Below, one piece after another: positions 18,597 through 27,506 of a DNA stretch of 64,000 nt. Position 1 is the first letter of the stretch, and each line of letters starts with the position of its first letter. The notes beneath the pieces are model-generated. The model worked only from the letters and a program-made list of their open reading frames with translations. It ran no database searches and was not told where the DNA came from. Origin of the DNA: Pirellulaceae bacterium (GTDB taxonomy: Bacteria; Planctomycetota; Planctomycetia; Pirellulales; Pirellulaceae); the NCBI GenBank assembly GCA_018402565.1, contig JAGYIQ010000001.1, forward strand, positions 248,001 to 312,000, written 5' to 3'. A program made the position numbers and the translations under genes.

Positions 18597-19757
18597 TCAA
18601 TTTTTGAGGACCGACCGCAACAGCAGCAGGCCGATCCCCAGCGTCACGAGGTTGCTGGCCCACAGGCTGATGGCCGGCAAACGCCCCCCGCGAACCGCGT
18701 CCGAGACGACCGCCAAAATCGGGTAATAGACGATCAGAATCGGAATGAAGCAGAACAGAAAGATGCTCCAGGAGTCCGAAAAGCGGAAGCGAATGGCAAC
18801 CGCCGCCCCCACGATCGCGAAACAGAGACAACTGAAGCCACCGACCCACCGCCGCACCCCTTCGATCTGCAGCTTGCGGAGTCGGTAGATCGCCTGGTCC
18901 AGTTCCGCGGTCAACTGCTCTGGAGTTCGGACCCAATCATATCCCCGTTGCCCTTGATACGACAGGGAGGTTTCCAGCTCTTCCCGCAGTTGTCGTATCC
19001 GCAGTTCCTGCACCTGGATTTCCCGCGGCAACTCCCGACTGGGGATGACCGCCGCGCTGCTTTGCGCGTCACTCTTCTTGATCAACTGCTCCAAGGCGAT
19101 GGTCTCGCGGAACTCCGTCGGGAAGCGAAACTTGGCGTCTTCCGTCTCCAACTCCCCGTTTTGAGCGACCAGAATCAGGCGATTGCCGGTCGGGTCGCAG
19201 TCCAACTGGGCCGTCGCCGAAATCAACCGCAATCGGCCCTCGACCTCAATCACCGGTCGCACCAAGGACTGGTCGGCCACATCGTCGACCCGGATCGAGA
19301 TGGGCCCCTTGGTGTAAGATCGCTGCGTCCGCAGGGCTCCGTAGATCGTGTGGTGCACCGAGTGCAAGACGATCCGGTACATGCCCGCTCGGCCCCACGG
19401 CACGGCCACGTCAGTCAAATAAACCGTGACGAAGCTGAGGGCCATCGCCAGGATCACGGCGGGGCGAATGACCAGCCAAGGTGAAATGCCCAAGGCCTTG
19501 ACAGCCACGATCTCGTTGTCGGCCGCCATCCGGCCGTAAACCGTGCAAACCGCAAACAACACCGTGCCGGGAATGGCGAAGATCAACGCCCCCGGGATGG
19601 CATAGGGGATCAATTGCAAGGCCGTCAGGGGAGTCAAACTCTCCCGCAGCATGTCTTGCACGATGAACACCATCATGATGACACTGGTCAGACCAAACAG
19701 GGCCACCAAAAAGACGCGTAGCAGGTCGACGACAATCGTTCGAGTCAGCGCGTTCAT
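18597..19757 (-). CDS. LptF/LptG-family permease (YjgP/YjgQ)
   Basis: Membrane component of the lipopolysaccharide export ABC transporter, or a paralogue of it. About 386 aa from the ATG at 19757, which has GGAG 4-8 nt upstream and starts directly before the first helix (TRTIVVDLLRVFLVALFGL). The family topology is clear: three N-terminal helices (with YAIPGALIFAIPGTVLFAV and the coupling-helix region EIVAVKALGISPW), a periplasmic jellyroll-like domain from about 170 to 290, and three C-terminal helices. Only one LptF/G-like gene is present in the window. Planctomycetes with an outer membrane use such proteins, so this supports a Gram-negative envelope. Confidence 0.82.
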   Translation of the reverse strand: MNALTRTIVVDLLRVFLVALFGLTSVIMMVFIVQDMLRESLTPLTALQLIPYAIPGALIFAIPGTVLFAVCTVYGRMAADNEIVAVKALGISPWLVIRPAVILAMALSFVTVYLTDVAVPWGRAGMYRIVLHSVHHTIYGALRTQRSYTKGPISIRVDDVADQSLVRPVIEVEGRLRLISATAQLDCDPTGNRLILVAQNGELETEDAKFRFPTEFRETIALEQLIKKSDAQSSAAVIPSRELPREIQVQELRIRQLREELETSLSYQGQRGYDWVRTPEQLTAELDQAIYRLRKLQIEGVRRWVGGFSCLCFAIVGAAVAIRFRFSDSWSIFLFCFIPILIVYYPILAVVSDAVRGGRLPAISLWASNLVTLGIGLLLLRSVLKN

Positions 19758-20131
19758 GGGGCTCCAAACAAGGACAGGCTTCTGTGAATCCGGTGGCGGT
19801 CGGGTGCCACCTGGGGAGCACTGTAGCGTTTTTGGCCAAAAGATTAAACTGCGAACGGCTACCACTGACATCGGGCAGTCGCTAGCATAAAGGCGTGGTG
19901 ACGGAAACCGCGGAATGCCCCTCAAAGCTGGGGGTTCGTCCGCTGGACCGGCGCCATCCCCCCTTCCGACCTGGGGTTGTTGATTTCTCCGTGGCGGAAC
20001 GCGTCAAAGCGTTTCGATTGACGCGAAACAGACCGTGTTTTTGCACGTTCTCGTTGAGCCGGGCGGTGAGTTGGCGAATTTATCCGAAAAATCAATCAGC
20101 CCCTGGCCTCCGTCGATGGAAAGCAACCCGC
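19758..20131. other. Divergent intergenic region, no gene seen
   Basis: It separates the minus-strand permease from the plus-strand peptidase and must hold their promoters. Frames run through from 19895 but their composition is not protein-like and no ribosome site precedes them. I see no convincing promoter match or RNA structure. Confidence 0.5.
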
Positions 20132-21697
20132 ATGAAAACTGACTTGTTTGTCCCCCAGGCTCCCACGTGTGTCCCTGTCGACGGCCGTGGGGGCTGCCCT
20201 CGATTCCCTGCCGACCGCCGTGGGCGCTGCCCTCGATTGTTGGGCCTACTGCTGCTGGTGTGCGGGTCGTTCGCGATGACGACTCGCCCGGCTCTCTCCC
20301 AGTACGGTGAGGTGGAGCCGCCTCCGGCCGAGCTGGCCGTTGGCTTCGAGACGATCACGGCCCAGCAGGCCGAGGCGTGGCTGGGGTTGTTGGCGGGTCC
20401 GCAATTTGAGGGTCGCGGTACGGGCCAAGTCGGCTACATGAAGGCGGCTCACTGGGTCGCGGGCAAGCTGGCCGAGTTTGGCCTTGAGCCGGCCGGGGAT
20501 GGCGACACGTACTTTCAGATGATGCCGATCACGATCCGCCTGCCTGAGATCGATGCCTGCCGCATCCTGGGCCCCGAGGACTTGGTGATCGAGGGCCCCG
20601 GAGTTTTGGGCTTCGAGCGGTACACGGACCAGGGCGAGATCCGCGGCAAGGCGGCTTTCCTCAGCTTCATCGGCCCCGAGCCCAAGTTGCCCGAGGACCT
20701 GGACCTGCGTGAAGCGATCGTGTTCTACGCGGCAGACGCCGCGGCCGCCCCCAGCGTCCCGCGTCTGCTGGCTCGGCTGCGTCCCGCCGCCACCATGCGC
20801 TTGATCGATTCGCCCCCGATCTCCTCGCCGCAGACCCTATTTCCCGGACGCCGCAGCCGCTCGACGAGCGCCAGCGGCACGATCTTGCGGACGGAAGGCC
20901 AGCGGTTGGCGACGGCCCTCGGAGCGCCGGAGGGCTGGGACCAGGAGACGAAGGTCTTCACGACCGACGCCGAGGTGACGCTACGTCTGCAATTGCGCGA
21001 GCAGCCGGCCGGGACCCCCAATGTGTTGGGCTGGTTGGAGGGCTCGGACCCGGAATTGAAGCACGAGTACATCGTGATCGGCGCCCACTTGGATCACTTG
21101 GGTGTCAGTGGTGACCAGCTGTTTCCCGGGGCGGATGACAACGGCTCCGGTTCGGTCGCGGTGCTGAGCATCGCTCGGGCCATGGCCGCCAACCCCATCA
21201 AGCCCAAGCGGAGCGTCCTGTTCATGTGGTTCACCGCGGAAGAGGTCGGCCTGTTGGGCTCGCGTTATTACACGGACAACCCACTCAAGCCGCTCGAGAA
21301 CATGACCTGCATGTTCAATATCGATATGGTCGGCCGCAACGAGGACCAAGGGCCAGGCGATGCGGACGCGGACAACGAGGGCCACATCCACTTGGTCGGC
21401 AGCCAACGCGGCGAGACCGCACTGCACGGCCTGATCTTGGAGGCCAACAAACACATCGGCTTCGAGTTCGAACTGGACATGGAGAGTGTCTGGAACCGCA
21501 GCGACCAAGTCAACTTCTACAACAAAGGTGTGCCGGTCGCATTTATGTTCGGCGGCTTCCACCCGGATTACCATCAACCGTCGGATAAGCCTGAGAAGAT
21601 CAACTACTTGAAGATCCAATCGGGCGCACTCTTGTACTACCTGGCCGTTCACGCGGCGGCCCAGCACGGACGATTCCCGATGAAGCAGGAGGAATAA
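20132..21697 (+). CDS. Exported M28-family metallopeptidase (aminopeptidase-like)
   Basis: About 521 aa. A long basic N-region, which carries an in-frame 33-bp duplication around GRGGCPR/RRGRCPR, precedes a hydrophobic signal segment (LLGLLLLVCGSFAM) and a cut site near ALSQ. The two-zinc site is complete: HLDHLG, PGADDNGSGS, the catalytic Glu pair in FTAEEVGLLG, the Asp in FNIDMVGRN and the late His in GFHPDYHQPSD. Family members remove N-terminal residues from peptides in the periplasm or outside. The ATG at 20132 is preceded by GGAAAG. ilvD starts only 5 bp after the stop, which is unusual company for a peptidase. Confidence 0.85.
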   Translation: MKTDLFVPQAPTCVPVDGRGGCPRFPADRRGRCPRLLGLLLLVCGSFAMTTRPALSQYGEVEPPPAELAVGFETITAQQAEAWLGLLAGPQFEGRGTGQVGYMKAAHWVAGKLAEFGLEPAGDGDTYFQMMPITIRLPEIDACRILGPEDLVIEGPGVLGFERYTDQGEIRGKAAFLSFIGPEPKLPEDLDLREAIVFYAADAAAAPSVPRLLARLRPAATMRLIDSPPISSPQTLFPGRRSRSTSASGTILRTEGQRLATALGAPEGWDQETKVFTTDAEVTLRLQLREQPAGTPNVLGWLEGSDPELKHEYIVIGAHLDHLGVSGDQLFPGADDNGSGSVAVLSIARAMAANPIKPKRSVLFMWFTAEEVGLLGSRYYTDNPLKPLENMTCMFNIDMVGRNEDQGPGDADADNEGHIHLVGSQRGETALHGLILEANKHIGFEFELDMESVWNRSDQVNFYNKGVPVAFMFGGFHPDYHQPSDKPEKINYLKIQSGALLYYLAVHAAAQHGRFPMKQEE

Positions 21698-21702
21698 CAG
21701 CC

Positions 21703-23382
21703 TTGACCCCACCGACCCACCCTTTGAACTGGAATAGCCGCAACATCACGCAGGGCTGGCAGAAAGGCGCCACCGCCTTCTACTACGGCCTGGGGTTCTC
21801 CCCGGAGGACTTCAGCAAAGCGCAGGTGGGGATTGGCGTGCCGCTGCTCGAGGGCAACCTCTGTAACGTGCACGCGTATCCACTGGGCAAGAAGATCGAG
21901 CAGTCCTGCCGAGCCGCCGGATTGCTGGGTTTTCTCTACGGTGTGCCGGCGGTCAGCGACAACATCACGCAGGGTTACCCAGGCGGCAGCGCCAGTCTGC
22001 CCAGTCGCAACATGATCGCGGCGGCCTGCGAAGCGGTCTGCGGCTCGCATGGCTACGACGCGGTCATCGGCATGCACCACTGCGACAAGAACGGCCCCGG
22101 CTTTGCCCTGGGGATGATGCGGCTGAACTTCCCCTCGCTGATTGTCAACGGCGGCAGCATCGGGCCGGGCTGTTATCGCAACGAGAAGATCACGATCTTG
22201 GACGTGTACGACAGTCAAGCGGCGGTGGCCAACGGCGAGATGTCGGCGGAGGAGGCCGAAGGGATCTTGCGTTCGGCCTGCCCGGGACCGGGGGGCTGCG
22301 GGATCGCCGCCAGCTTCAACACGTGGGGGATCGCCTTGGAGGTCATGGGTTGGTCTTTGCCCGGGACCAGTTCGAATCCGGCCGAGTCGCCGGAGAAGGA
22401 CGCGGAGATTGCCGAGGTGGGCCCGGCCCTGCGACGGTTGCTGGAGTGGGACCTGAGACCCAGTCAGATCATCACGCGTCCGGCCCTGGAGGATGCCATC
22501 GCGGCGGTGGCAGCGATGGGCGGCAGCACCAACGCGATCATCCACCTGTTGGCTCTGGCTCAAGAGGCTCAGGTCGAGTTCACGTTGCGTGACATCCGCG
22601 AGATTCTGCGGCGCACTCCGGTGCTGTGTACCTTCGCACCGCGGGGCAAGATGACCATGCTGGACTTGCACTTGATCGGCGGAACGCCCGCCTTGGTCAA
22701 GCACTTCCTCGAGGCCGGCGTGTTGCGGGGCGAACACATGACGATCACGGGCAAAACCCTGCGTGAGACCTACCTGGCCTACCCGTCGGCGCCCGCGGGC
22801 CAGCAGGTATTGCGGCCAAAATCCGATCCGATCAACCCGCGTTCCGATCTGCAGATCTGTTTCGGAAACATCGCACCCGACGGCGTGGTGTTCAAGGTCT
22901 CCAGTCTGAAGGACGCGAAGTTCTCCGGGACGGCCATTTGTTTCCGCTCGGCCCAGGCGGTCGCGGAAGCCGCAGCGGCCGGACGGATCCAACCGGGCCA
23001 GGTCGTCGTACTGGCCTACTTGGGCCCCGTGGCGGCCGGCATGCCCGAGGTCCTCGTGGCTTCGGCCGCCTTGAACTCGAAGGCCTTGTACGGCAAAGTG
23101 GCGCTGCTGTCCGACACCCGCGTGTCGGGGGTGACACATGGTGCGGTCGGCGTTCACTGTTGCCCCGAGGCGGCAGTCGGCGGTCCGATCGGCTTGGTGG
23201 AAGACGGCGATCGGATCGAGTTCGATTTGGACGCCGGCACGATCCACTGGGATGTGTCCGAGGAAGTCATTCAATCGCGTCGCAGCCGCTGGTCGTGGCA
23301 ACCGGACTACCCCAAGTCAGGTTACCTGGCCACCTTCGCTCGACATGTCACGGGCGCCGACCAAGGCTGCGTGCCGGGCTAA
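21703..23382 (+). CDS. ilvD: Dihydroxy-acid dehydratase (IlvD/Edd family), divergent
   Basis: Dehydrates 2,3-dihydroxy-isovalerate to 2-oxoisovalerate in valine, leucine and pantothenate synthesis, using an Fe-S cluster. All three cluster cysteines can be placed: LEGNLCNVH, GMHHCDKNGPG (a full match to the family signature C-D-K-x2-P-G) and PGPGGCGIAA. The wording around the first and third cysteine differs from typical IlvD (normally CN near the N-terminus and CGGMYTANT), and the second signature reads LLSDTRVSGVTHG. The start is a TTG with AGGAGG 10 nt upstream. 559 aa is normal. panB, which uses the product, follows 55 bp later, supporting the assignment over sugar-acid dehydratases. Confidence 0.82.
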   Translation: MTPPTHPLNWNSRNITQGWQKGATAFYYGLGFSPEDFSKAQVGIGVPLLEGNLCNVHAYPLGKKIEQSCRAAGLLGFLYGVPAVSDNITQGYPGGSASLPSRNMIAAACEAVCGSHGYDAVIGMHHCDKNGPGFALGMMRLNFPSLIVNGGSIGPGCYRNEKITILDVYDSQAAVANGEMSAEEAEGILRSACPGPGGCGIAASFNTWGIALEVMGWSLPGTSSNPAESPEKDAEIAEVGPALRRLLEWDLRPSQIITRPALEDAIAAVAAMGGSTNAIIHLLALAQEAQVEFTLRDIREILRRTPVLCTFAPRGKMTMLDLHLIGGTPALVKHFLEAGVLRGEHMTITGKTLRETYLAYPSAPAGQQVLRPKSDPINPRSDLQICFGNIAPDGVVFKVSSLKDAKFSGTAICFRSAQAVAEAAAAGRIQPGQVVVLAYLGPVAAGMPEVLVASAALNSKALYGKVALLSDTRVSGVTHGAVGVHCCPEAAVGGPIGLVEDGDRIEFDLDAGTIHWDVSEEVIQSRRSRWSWQPDYPKSGYLATFARHVTGADQGCVPG

Positions 23383-23437
23383 GCGCTGTCGGGGCGATTG
23401 GCATGTTGGTAAAAATGTTTGAGAAAGTCCCCCGTTG

Positions 23438-24241
23438 ATGAATCCTGCCGTGCGACCGATGACCGTTCCCAAGTTTGTGGCCGCCAAGCGCGAGGGCCGC
23501 AAGCTGACGATGCTGACGGCCTACGACTACTCCTTGGCGGTGGCCTTGGACGAGGCCGGAGTGGACAGCATCTTGGTCGGGGATTCGTTGGGTATGGTGA
23601 TGCAGGGCCAGGCGAACACGCTGCCCGTGACGGTCGACGAGATTATCTACCACACGAAGTGCGTCTGTCGCGGGGTGCGGCGAGCCTTGGTCATCGCTGA
23701 CTTGCCGTTCCCGATCAACCACTTGGGCGTGCACAAGACGATCGAACTGTCGGCCCGAATCTTGAAGGAGACGGGCTGCCAGGCGGTCAAGCTGGAGGGT
23801 GGCGCCGAGCAAGCGTCGGTGATCGCGGGTTTGGTGGCGGCGGGGATTCCCGTCATGGGCCACGTCGGCTTGCGACCGCAGAATGTGCTGATGATGGGAG
23901 GGTACCGCGTCCAGCGGGACGGCGAGACCTTGATGGCGGACGCCCAAGCGGCTCAGGATGCGGGGGCGTTTGGGGTCGTGTTGGAGGGGATCCCCAGTCC
24001 ATTGGCCAAGGGCGTGACCACTCAGTTGGCGATTCCCACGATTGGAATCGGAGCGGGGCCGGATTGTGATGGCCAGGTCTTGGTCCTCCACGATATGCTG
24101 GGCTTGACGCCTGGTCCTGTGCCCAAGTTCGCCAAAGCCTTCTGCGACTTGCGCGGCACGATTCAAGCGGCCGTCGCCGAGTACTGTCGCCAGGTATCCG
24201 AGGGCTCGTTCCCGGACGAGGCCCATAGTTACGGTTCGTAG
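23438..24241 (+). CDS. panB: 3-methyl-2-oxobutanoate hydroxymethyltransferase
   Basis: Adds a hydroxymethyl group from methylene-tetrahydrofolate to 2-oxoisovalerate to give ketopantoate, the first committed step toward pantothenate and CoA. The TIM-barrel signatures are intact: LTAYDYSLAVALDEAG, the metal-binding LVGDSLGMV, KLEGGAEQ and GHVGLRPQ, with IGAGPDCDGQVLV near the C-terminus. 267 aa is the expected size. The ATG at 23438 (after a TTG) is preceded by GAGAAAG; an ATG at 23459 lacks a ribosome site. Its substrate is made by the upstream ilvD product. Confidence 0.93.
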   Translation: MNPAVRPMTVPKFVAAKREGRKLTMLTAYDYSLAVALDEAGVDSILVGDSLGMVMQGQANTLPVTVDEIIYHTKCVCRGVRRALVIADLPFPINHLGVHKTIELSARILKETGCQAVKLEGGAEQASVIAGLVAAGIPVMGHVGLRPQNVLMMGGYRVQRDGETLMADAQAAQDAGAFGVVLEGIPSPLAKGVTTQLAIPTIGIGAGPDCDGQVLVLHDMLGLTPGPVPKFAKAFCDLRGTIQAAVAEYCRQVSEGSFPDEAHSYGS

Positions 24242-24360
24242 AGCGGCGGCCCGCGACGAAGTCTCCGTTGACGGCGGACGGCGGACGGCTGACGGCTCCT
24301 CACAACCTTTCTGCGGGTGCGGCTCCGAGGGTTCTTCGGAAAACTTCGCGTGGCTCCCAC

Positions 24361-24400
24361 TGACGCGGCAGCATTTTGCCTATAATCTCCTCTCGAGGAG
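24361..24400 (+). promoter_or_regulatory. Candidate -10 box and strong ribosome site for the Clp/RF2-like gene
   Basis: A perfect TATAAT lies at 24381-24386. A weak -35 (CTGACG near 24360) is 15 bp away. GAGGAG at 24395-24400 is 8 nt before the ATG at 24409 and decides that start. A transcript from this promoter would have a leader of only about 15 nt. Confidence 0.45.
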
Positions 24401-24408
24401 ACGCCACG

Positions 24409-27231
24409 ATGGCAGATACGAACTGCGCCCCTGAAGATTTTGAAAAATACGGCACCGTATTGACCGGTCGTCGCAGCTTGAGCCAGTTGCCGCGGGCCTT
24501 CCGGCGGGAGACGGAAGTCGCTGGGATCTTGCAGGCACTGCTGCACAGCGACAAACCGGCCGTGCTCCTGACGGGTCCCTCGGGTGCAGGGAAAACAGCC
24601 ATCGTTCAAGAGGTGGCTCACCGCTTGCACCAACTGGATTGGGAGATGTTGGAGATGACGGCGGCCGACTTTATGTCGGGCACCCAGTACATGGGCGAGT
24701 GGGAGACACGCTGTAAGAAGTTGTTCGAATTGGTCCGTCGTCCCAAAGAAAAAATTGTCTTGTATCTGCCCAACTTCGAACTGTTGGGCTCAGTGGGCAA
24801 ATCCTCGCGTGGCGACAGCAATCTGGCGGACATCTTGATCCCGCATCTCGCCCGCGGGGAACTGACGGTTTTGGCGGAAATGGGCGACGACGTTTCGCGG
24901 GCACCGGCGGCGCTGCGGCGTGTAATGGAGCAAATCACGATCAATCCGCTGTCGCGGACCGAGACCTTGCAGTTGTCGCAAGAGGTCGCCACGTCGGAGG
25001 AGGCCGAGCTGTCGTTGGAAATGGCGGAGCGGCTGTTGGAACTGTCGGAGTTCTGTGGCAGCGACGCCGTCTGGCCCGGTCGCGGGTTGTCCCTCTTGCG
25101 GCGGACGATCTCCGGTCGCTCGGGGAAAAATCCCATCACCGAGGCGGAGATCCTCCAGGCGGTCTCGTCCATCTCGGGCGTGCCGACGCTGATGTTGGAC
25201 GACCGGATGCCCTTGAGTCGGCAGGCGGTGGTCCAATTCTTTCAGTCGCGAGTGATGGGCCAGAAAGAGGCGGTCGAGGCGGCCGTTGACTTGACGATGA
25301 TGATCAAGTCCGGCCTGACGGATCCTAACAAGCCGATGAGCAGTCTGCTGTTCGTTGGGCCAACCGGCGTGGGGAAAACCGAACTGGCTCGTGCCATCGC
25401 CGAGTACTGCATGGGGGACTCCAACCGCTTGGTGCGATTGGACATGTCCGAGTTCGCCACCCCTGATGCCGGCCTGCGGTTGTTGGGATCGACGGAACAT
25501 CCGGGCGCCTTGACAACGCCCGTCCGCGAGCGGCCTTTTTCGATTGTGCTCTTGGATGAATTCGAAAAAGCGAATTATTCTGTATTCGACCTATGCTTGC
25601 AGCTGTTTGATGCAGGGCGTTTGACAGATCTGGACAATCGCACGGTGGACTTTCGGCGGTGCGTGGTCATTCTCACCTCGAACCTGGGAGCCCAAGTCTC
25701 GACCACGCCGGCCATGGGGTTCGGCGGCTCCAGTGGCGTGACCGCAATCGATACCAAGACCCGTCAGAACTCGGAACGAGCGCTCGAACGAGCCTTTCGG
25801 CCAGAGTTCCTCAATCGGTTGGATCGGATCATCCACTTCACGCCCTTGGAGCGTGACACCTTGGAGGCGATCACGCGGCGCGAATTGACGCGGGCCTTGG
25901 ATCGGACGGGTATTCATCGACGCCGGTTGAACGTCCAGTTCGATGACGAGATCGTGCCCCTGTTGCTGCAGAAGGGCTACTCCCCTGCCTTCGGTGCCCG
26001 GCCCTTGAAGCGGACGATCGAGCGGATGGTCTTGGTCCCACTGGCGAGACAGATCGCGACGGGGCGGCTGCCCAGTGACAGTACCGTGTTGTTGGGCTTG
26101 AAGGGTGGCACTATCCGCGCTCGAGTCCTGAAGTTGGGCGAGGTAGTCGAAGAAGCCAGACCTGTGGCGGCATCCACCGCGGCCCCCAATGTCCCGCAGA
26201 GCCCAGCCGAGACGATCGCAGAATTGAGCGAGCAAGCCCAACGCATCACGGAATTGCTCGAGCCGCTGGATGGGCGCAAGTCCCAGTTACTAAAACAAGT
26301 CAATGCCATCAAGGGCCCTGCCCTGTCACAACATCGCGCCAAGTTCGACGAGATCTATCGCTTGGATGCAATATTCACTCGGTTCGAGAAATTCCGCCAA
26401 TCGCTTGCGCCGTGGTTGAACAATCCCAGCCGTGGACGGAAAACCGTGGTGGCCCAACCGACCGCGGAGGAAATCGCCAGCCTCCGATTGCAGCGGCGAT
26501 TGGTAGAGTTGCTGATGGCCGAGCCCAGCGAAGGGAGCACGGCCGATGTCGTTCTCTCCATTCGGCTGCTGGAGAGCCGCGGCCAGCGACTGCAGGTCGT
26601 CGAAAAGTTGGCCAAAATGTACCTGGCTTTTCTCCGGCGGATGGGATTTGAGGTCGAGGTCGTGGACGACCAGTGCTCCGAGAAACCACGGGTCGATCAA
26701 ATCAGCTTGTTGGTTGCAGGGTCCGGCGCCCGGCTGGTGTTACAACAAGAACACGGCCTGCACGTCTTGCGACAGACACGACAGGATCAAACCCAACGCG
26801 AAACCGCCAAGGTCGAAGTATTGGCGTTGGAGCAAGGGCCCATCGGCAACTTTGCCGACCACTGCCAAGTCAAGACGCGGCAGCTGAAGAACCTCAACGG
26901 GCGATTGGGCAAAAAAATGACCGAGGCCTCGCTCTTTCATACGCCGACGCAGGTCGGCTTGAACGTCGTGGCGCAAATCGCGGCAACTGAGGTCGCTGGA
27001 CGTCTGTCTCCCTGGTTGGCGGCGTTGGTCACACGGCAGGAAAACGCCCTCGCCGCACCCGCCGATGGGTTGGCCGATGTCGTCGTCCGCCGCTACGAAT
27101 TGGGGCCCAACGCGTTGGTGCGAGACGCCGCGACGGGCTTGCGGTGGGGCCAGCCCGATCGGTTGTTCAGCGGTTGGTTGGACCGCTTTGTCCTGGTGGA
27201 ACCCCTCCAGGCCCCACCCCATCCCGCCTAA
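24409..27231 (+). CDS. ClpB/ClpA-like AAA+ protein fused to a release-factor-2-like module lacking GGQ
   Basis: 940 aa. Residues 25-250 form a first AAA module with Walker A GPSGAGKT (56-63) but no acidic Walker B (IVLYLPNFEL). Residues 270-560 form a typical Clp D2 module: Walker A GPTGVGKT (317-324), Walker B IVLLDEFEK, sensor-1 ILTSNLG, and the C-terminal GYSPAFGARPLKRTIER. No Clp N-domain, middle coiled coil or ClpP-docking tripeptide is visible. After a helical linker, residues about 690-935 resemble peptide chain release factor 2: MYLAFLRRMGFEVEVVDD and HGLHVLRQT match the PCRF domain, and RRYELGPNALVRDAATG through SGWLDRFV matches the RF2 C-terminus. Where GGQ should stand the sequence reads NGRLGKK. 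Peptidyl-tRNA hydrolysis is therefore unlikely; an unfoldase aimed at ribosomes is a reasonable guess. Confidence 0.75.
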   Translation: MADTNCAPEDFEKYGTVLTGRRSLSQLPRAFRRETEVAGILQALLHSDKPAVLLTGPSGAGKTAIVQEVAHRLHQLDWEMLEMTAADFMSGTQYMGEWETRCKKLFELVRRPKEKIVLYLPNFELLGSVGKSSRGDSNLADILIPHLARGELTVLAEMGDDVSRAPAALRRVMEQITINPLSRTETLQLSQEVATSEEAELSLEMAERLLELSEFCGSDAVWPGRGLSLLRRTISGRSGKNPITEAEILQAVSSISGVPTLMLDDRMPLSRQAVVQFFQSRVMGQKEAVEAAVDLTMMIKSGLTDPNKPMSSLLFVGPTGVGKTELARAIAEYCMGDSNRLVRLDMSEFATPDAGLRLLGSTEHPGALTTPVRERPFSIVLLDEFEKANYSVFDLCLQLFDAGRLTDLDNRTVDFRRCVVILTSNLGAQVSTTPAMGFGGSSGVTAIDTKTRQNSERALERAFRPEFLNRLDRIIHFTPLERDTLEAITRRELTRALDRTGIHRRRLNVQFDDEIVPLLLQKGYSPAFGARPLKRTIERMVLVPLARQIATGRLPSDSTVLLGLKGGTIRARVLKLGEVVEEARPVAASTAAPNVPQSPAETIAELSEQAQRITELLEPLDGRKSQLLKQVNAIKGPALSQHRAKFDEIYRLDAIFTRFEKFRQSLAPWLNNPSRGRKTVVAQPTAEEIASLRLQRRLVELLMAEPSEGSTADVVLSIRLLESRGQRLQVVEKLAKMYLAFLRRMGFEVEVVDDQCSEKPRVDQISLLVAGSGARLVLQQEHGLHVLRQTRQDQTQRETAKVEVLALEQGPIGNFADHCQVKTRQLKNLNGRLGKKMTEASLFHTPTQVGLNVVAQIAATEVAGRLSPWLAALVTRQENALAAPADGLADVVVRRYELGPNALVRDAATGLRWGQPDRLFSGWLDRFVLVEPLQAPPHPA

Positions 27232-27317
27232 GGCCAGGTCGATTGCCGATCCGGGAGCAACCAACCTCTGATGCGTGGGCGTTAGGGAGGCATCAGCAGC
27301 CCGTTGAGACGCTGGCT

Positions 27318-27460
27318 CTAGTGCTTTGTCACAATTTAATTTTGGGATCGGTGTGGCAAAGGGGTCAGGCGTCAATTGCCGGAACGGCCCTGCGGGTGCT
27401 GCACAATTGACGCCTGACCCCTTTGCCACACCCCAAGTTCTGGCTGTGACAAAGCACTAG
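27318..27460. mobile_element. Family B palindromic element, full copy 1 (143 bp)
   Basis: It begins and ends with CTAG and has perfect 16-bp inverted ends (CTAGTGCTTTGTCACA). Inside, a second perfect inverted repeat of about 28 bp starts GTGTGGCAAAGGGGTCAGG and surrounds a 25-bp centre. The element lies between convergent genes, 46 bp from the helicase stop, so it could also act as a two-way terminator. Other copies are at 52555-52697 (full, inverted), 54196-54333 and 49448-49495 (partial). Confidence 0.85.
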
Positions 27461-27506
27461 GAAAATAACGATCAGCCCGGGACAAGCTGGCCCGAGCCAG
27501 CAACGG

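Noticed and set aside
20158-20260. Repeated Arg/Cys-rich segment in the peptidase leader as a separate peptide
   Set aside because: It is an in-frame duplication inside the signal region of the M28 gene.
21649-23301. 550-codon minus-strand frame opposite ilvD
   Set aside because: Antisense shadow; no recognisable motif and no ribosome site.
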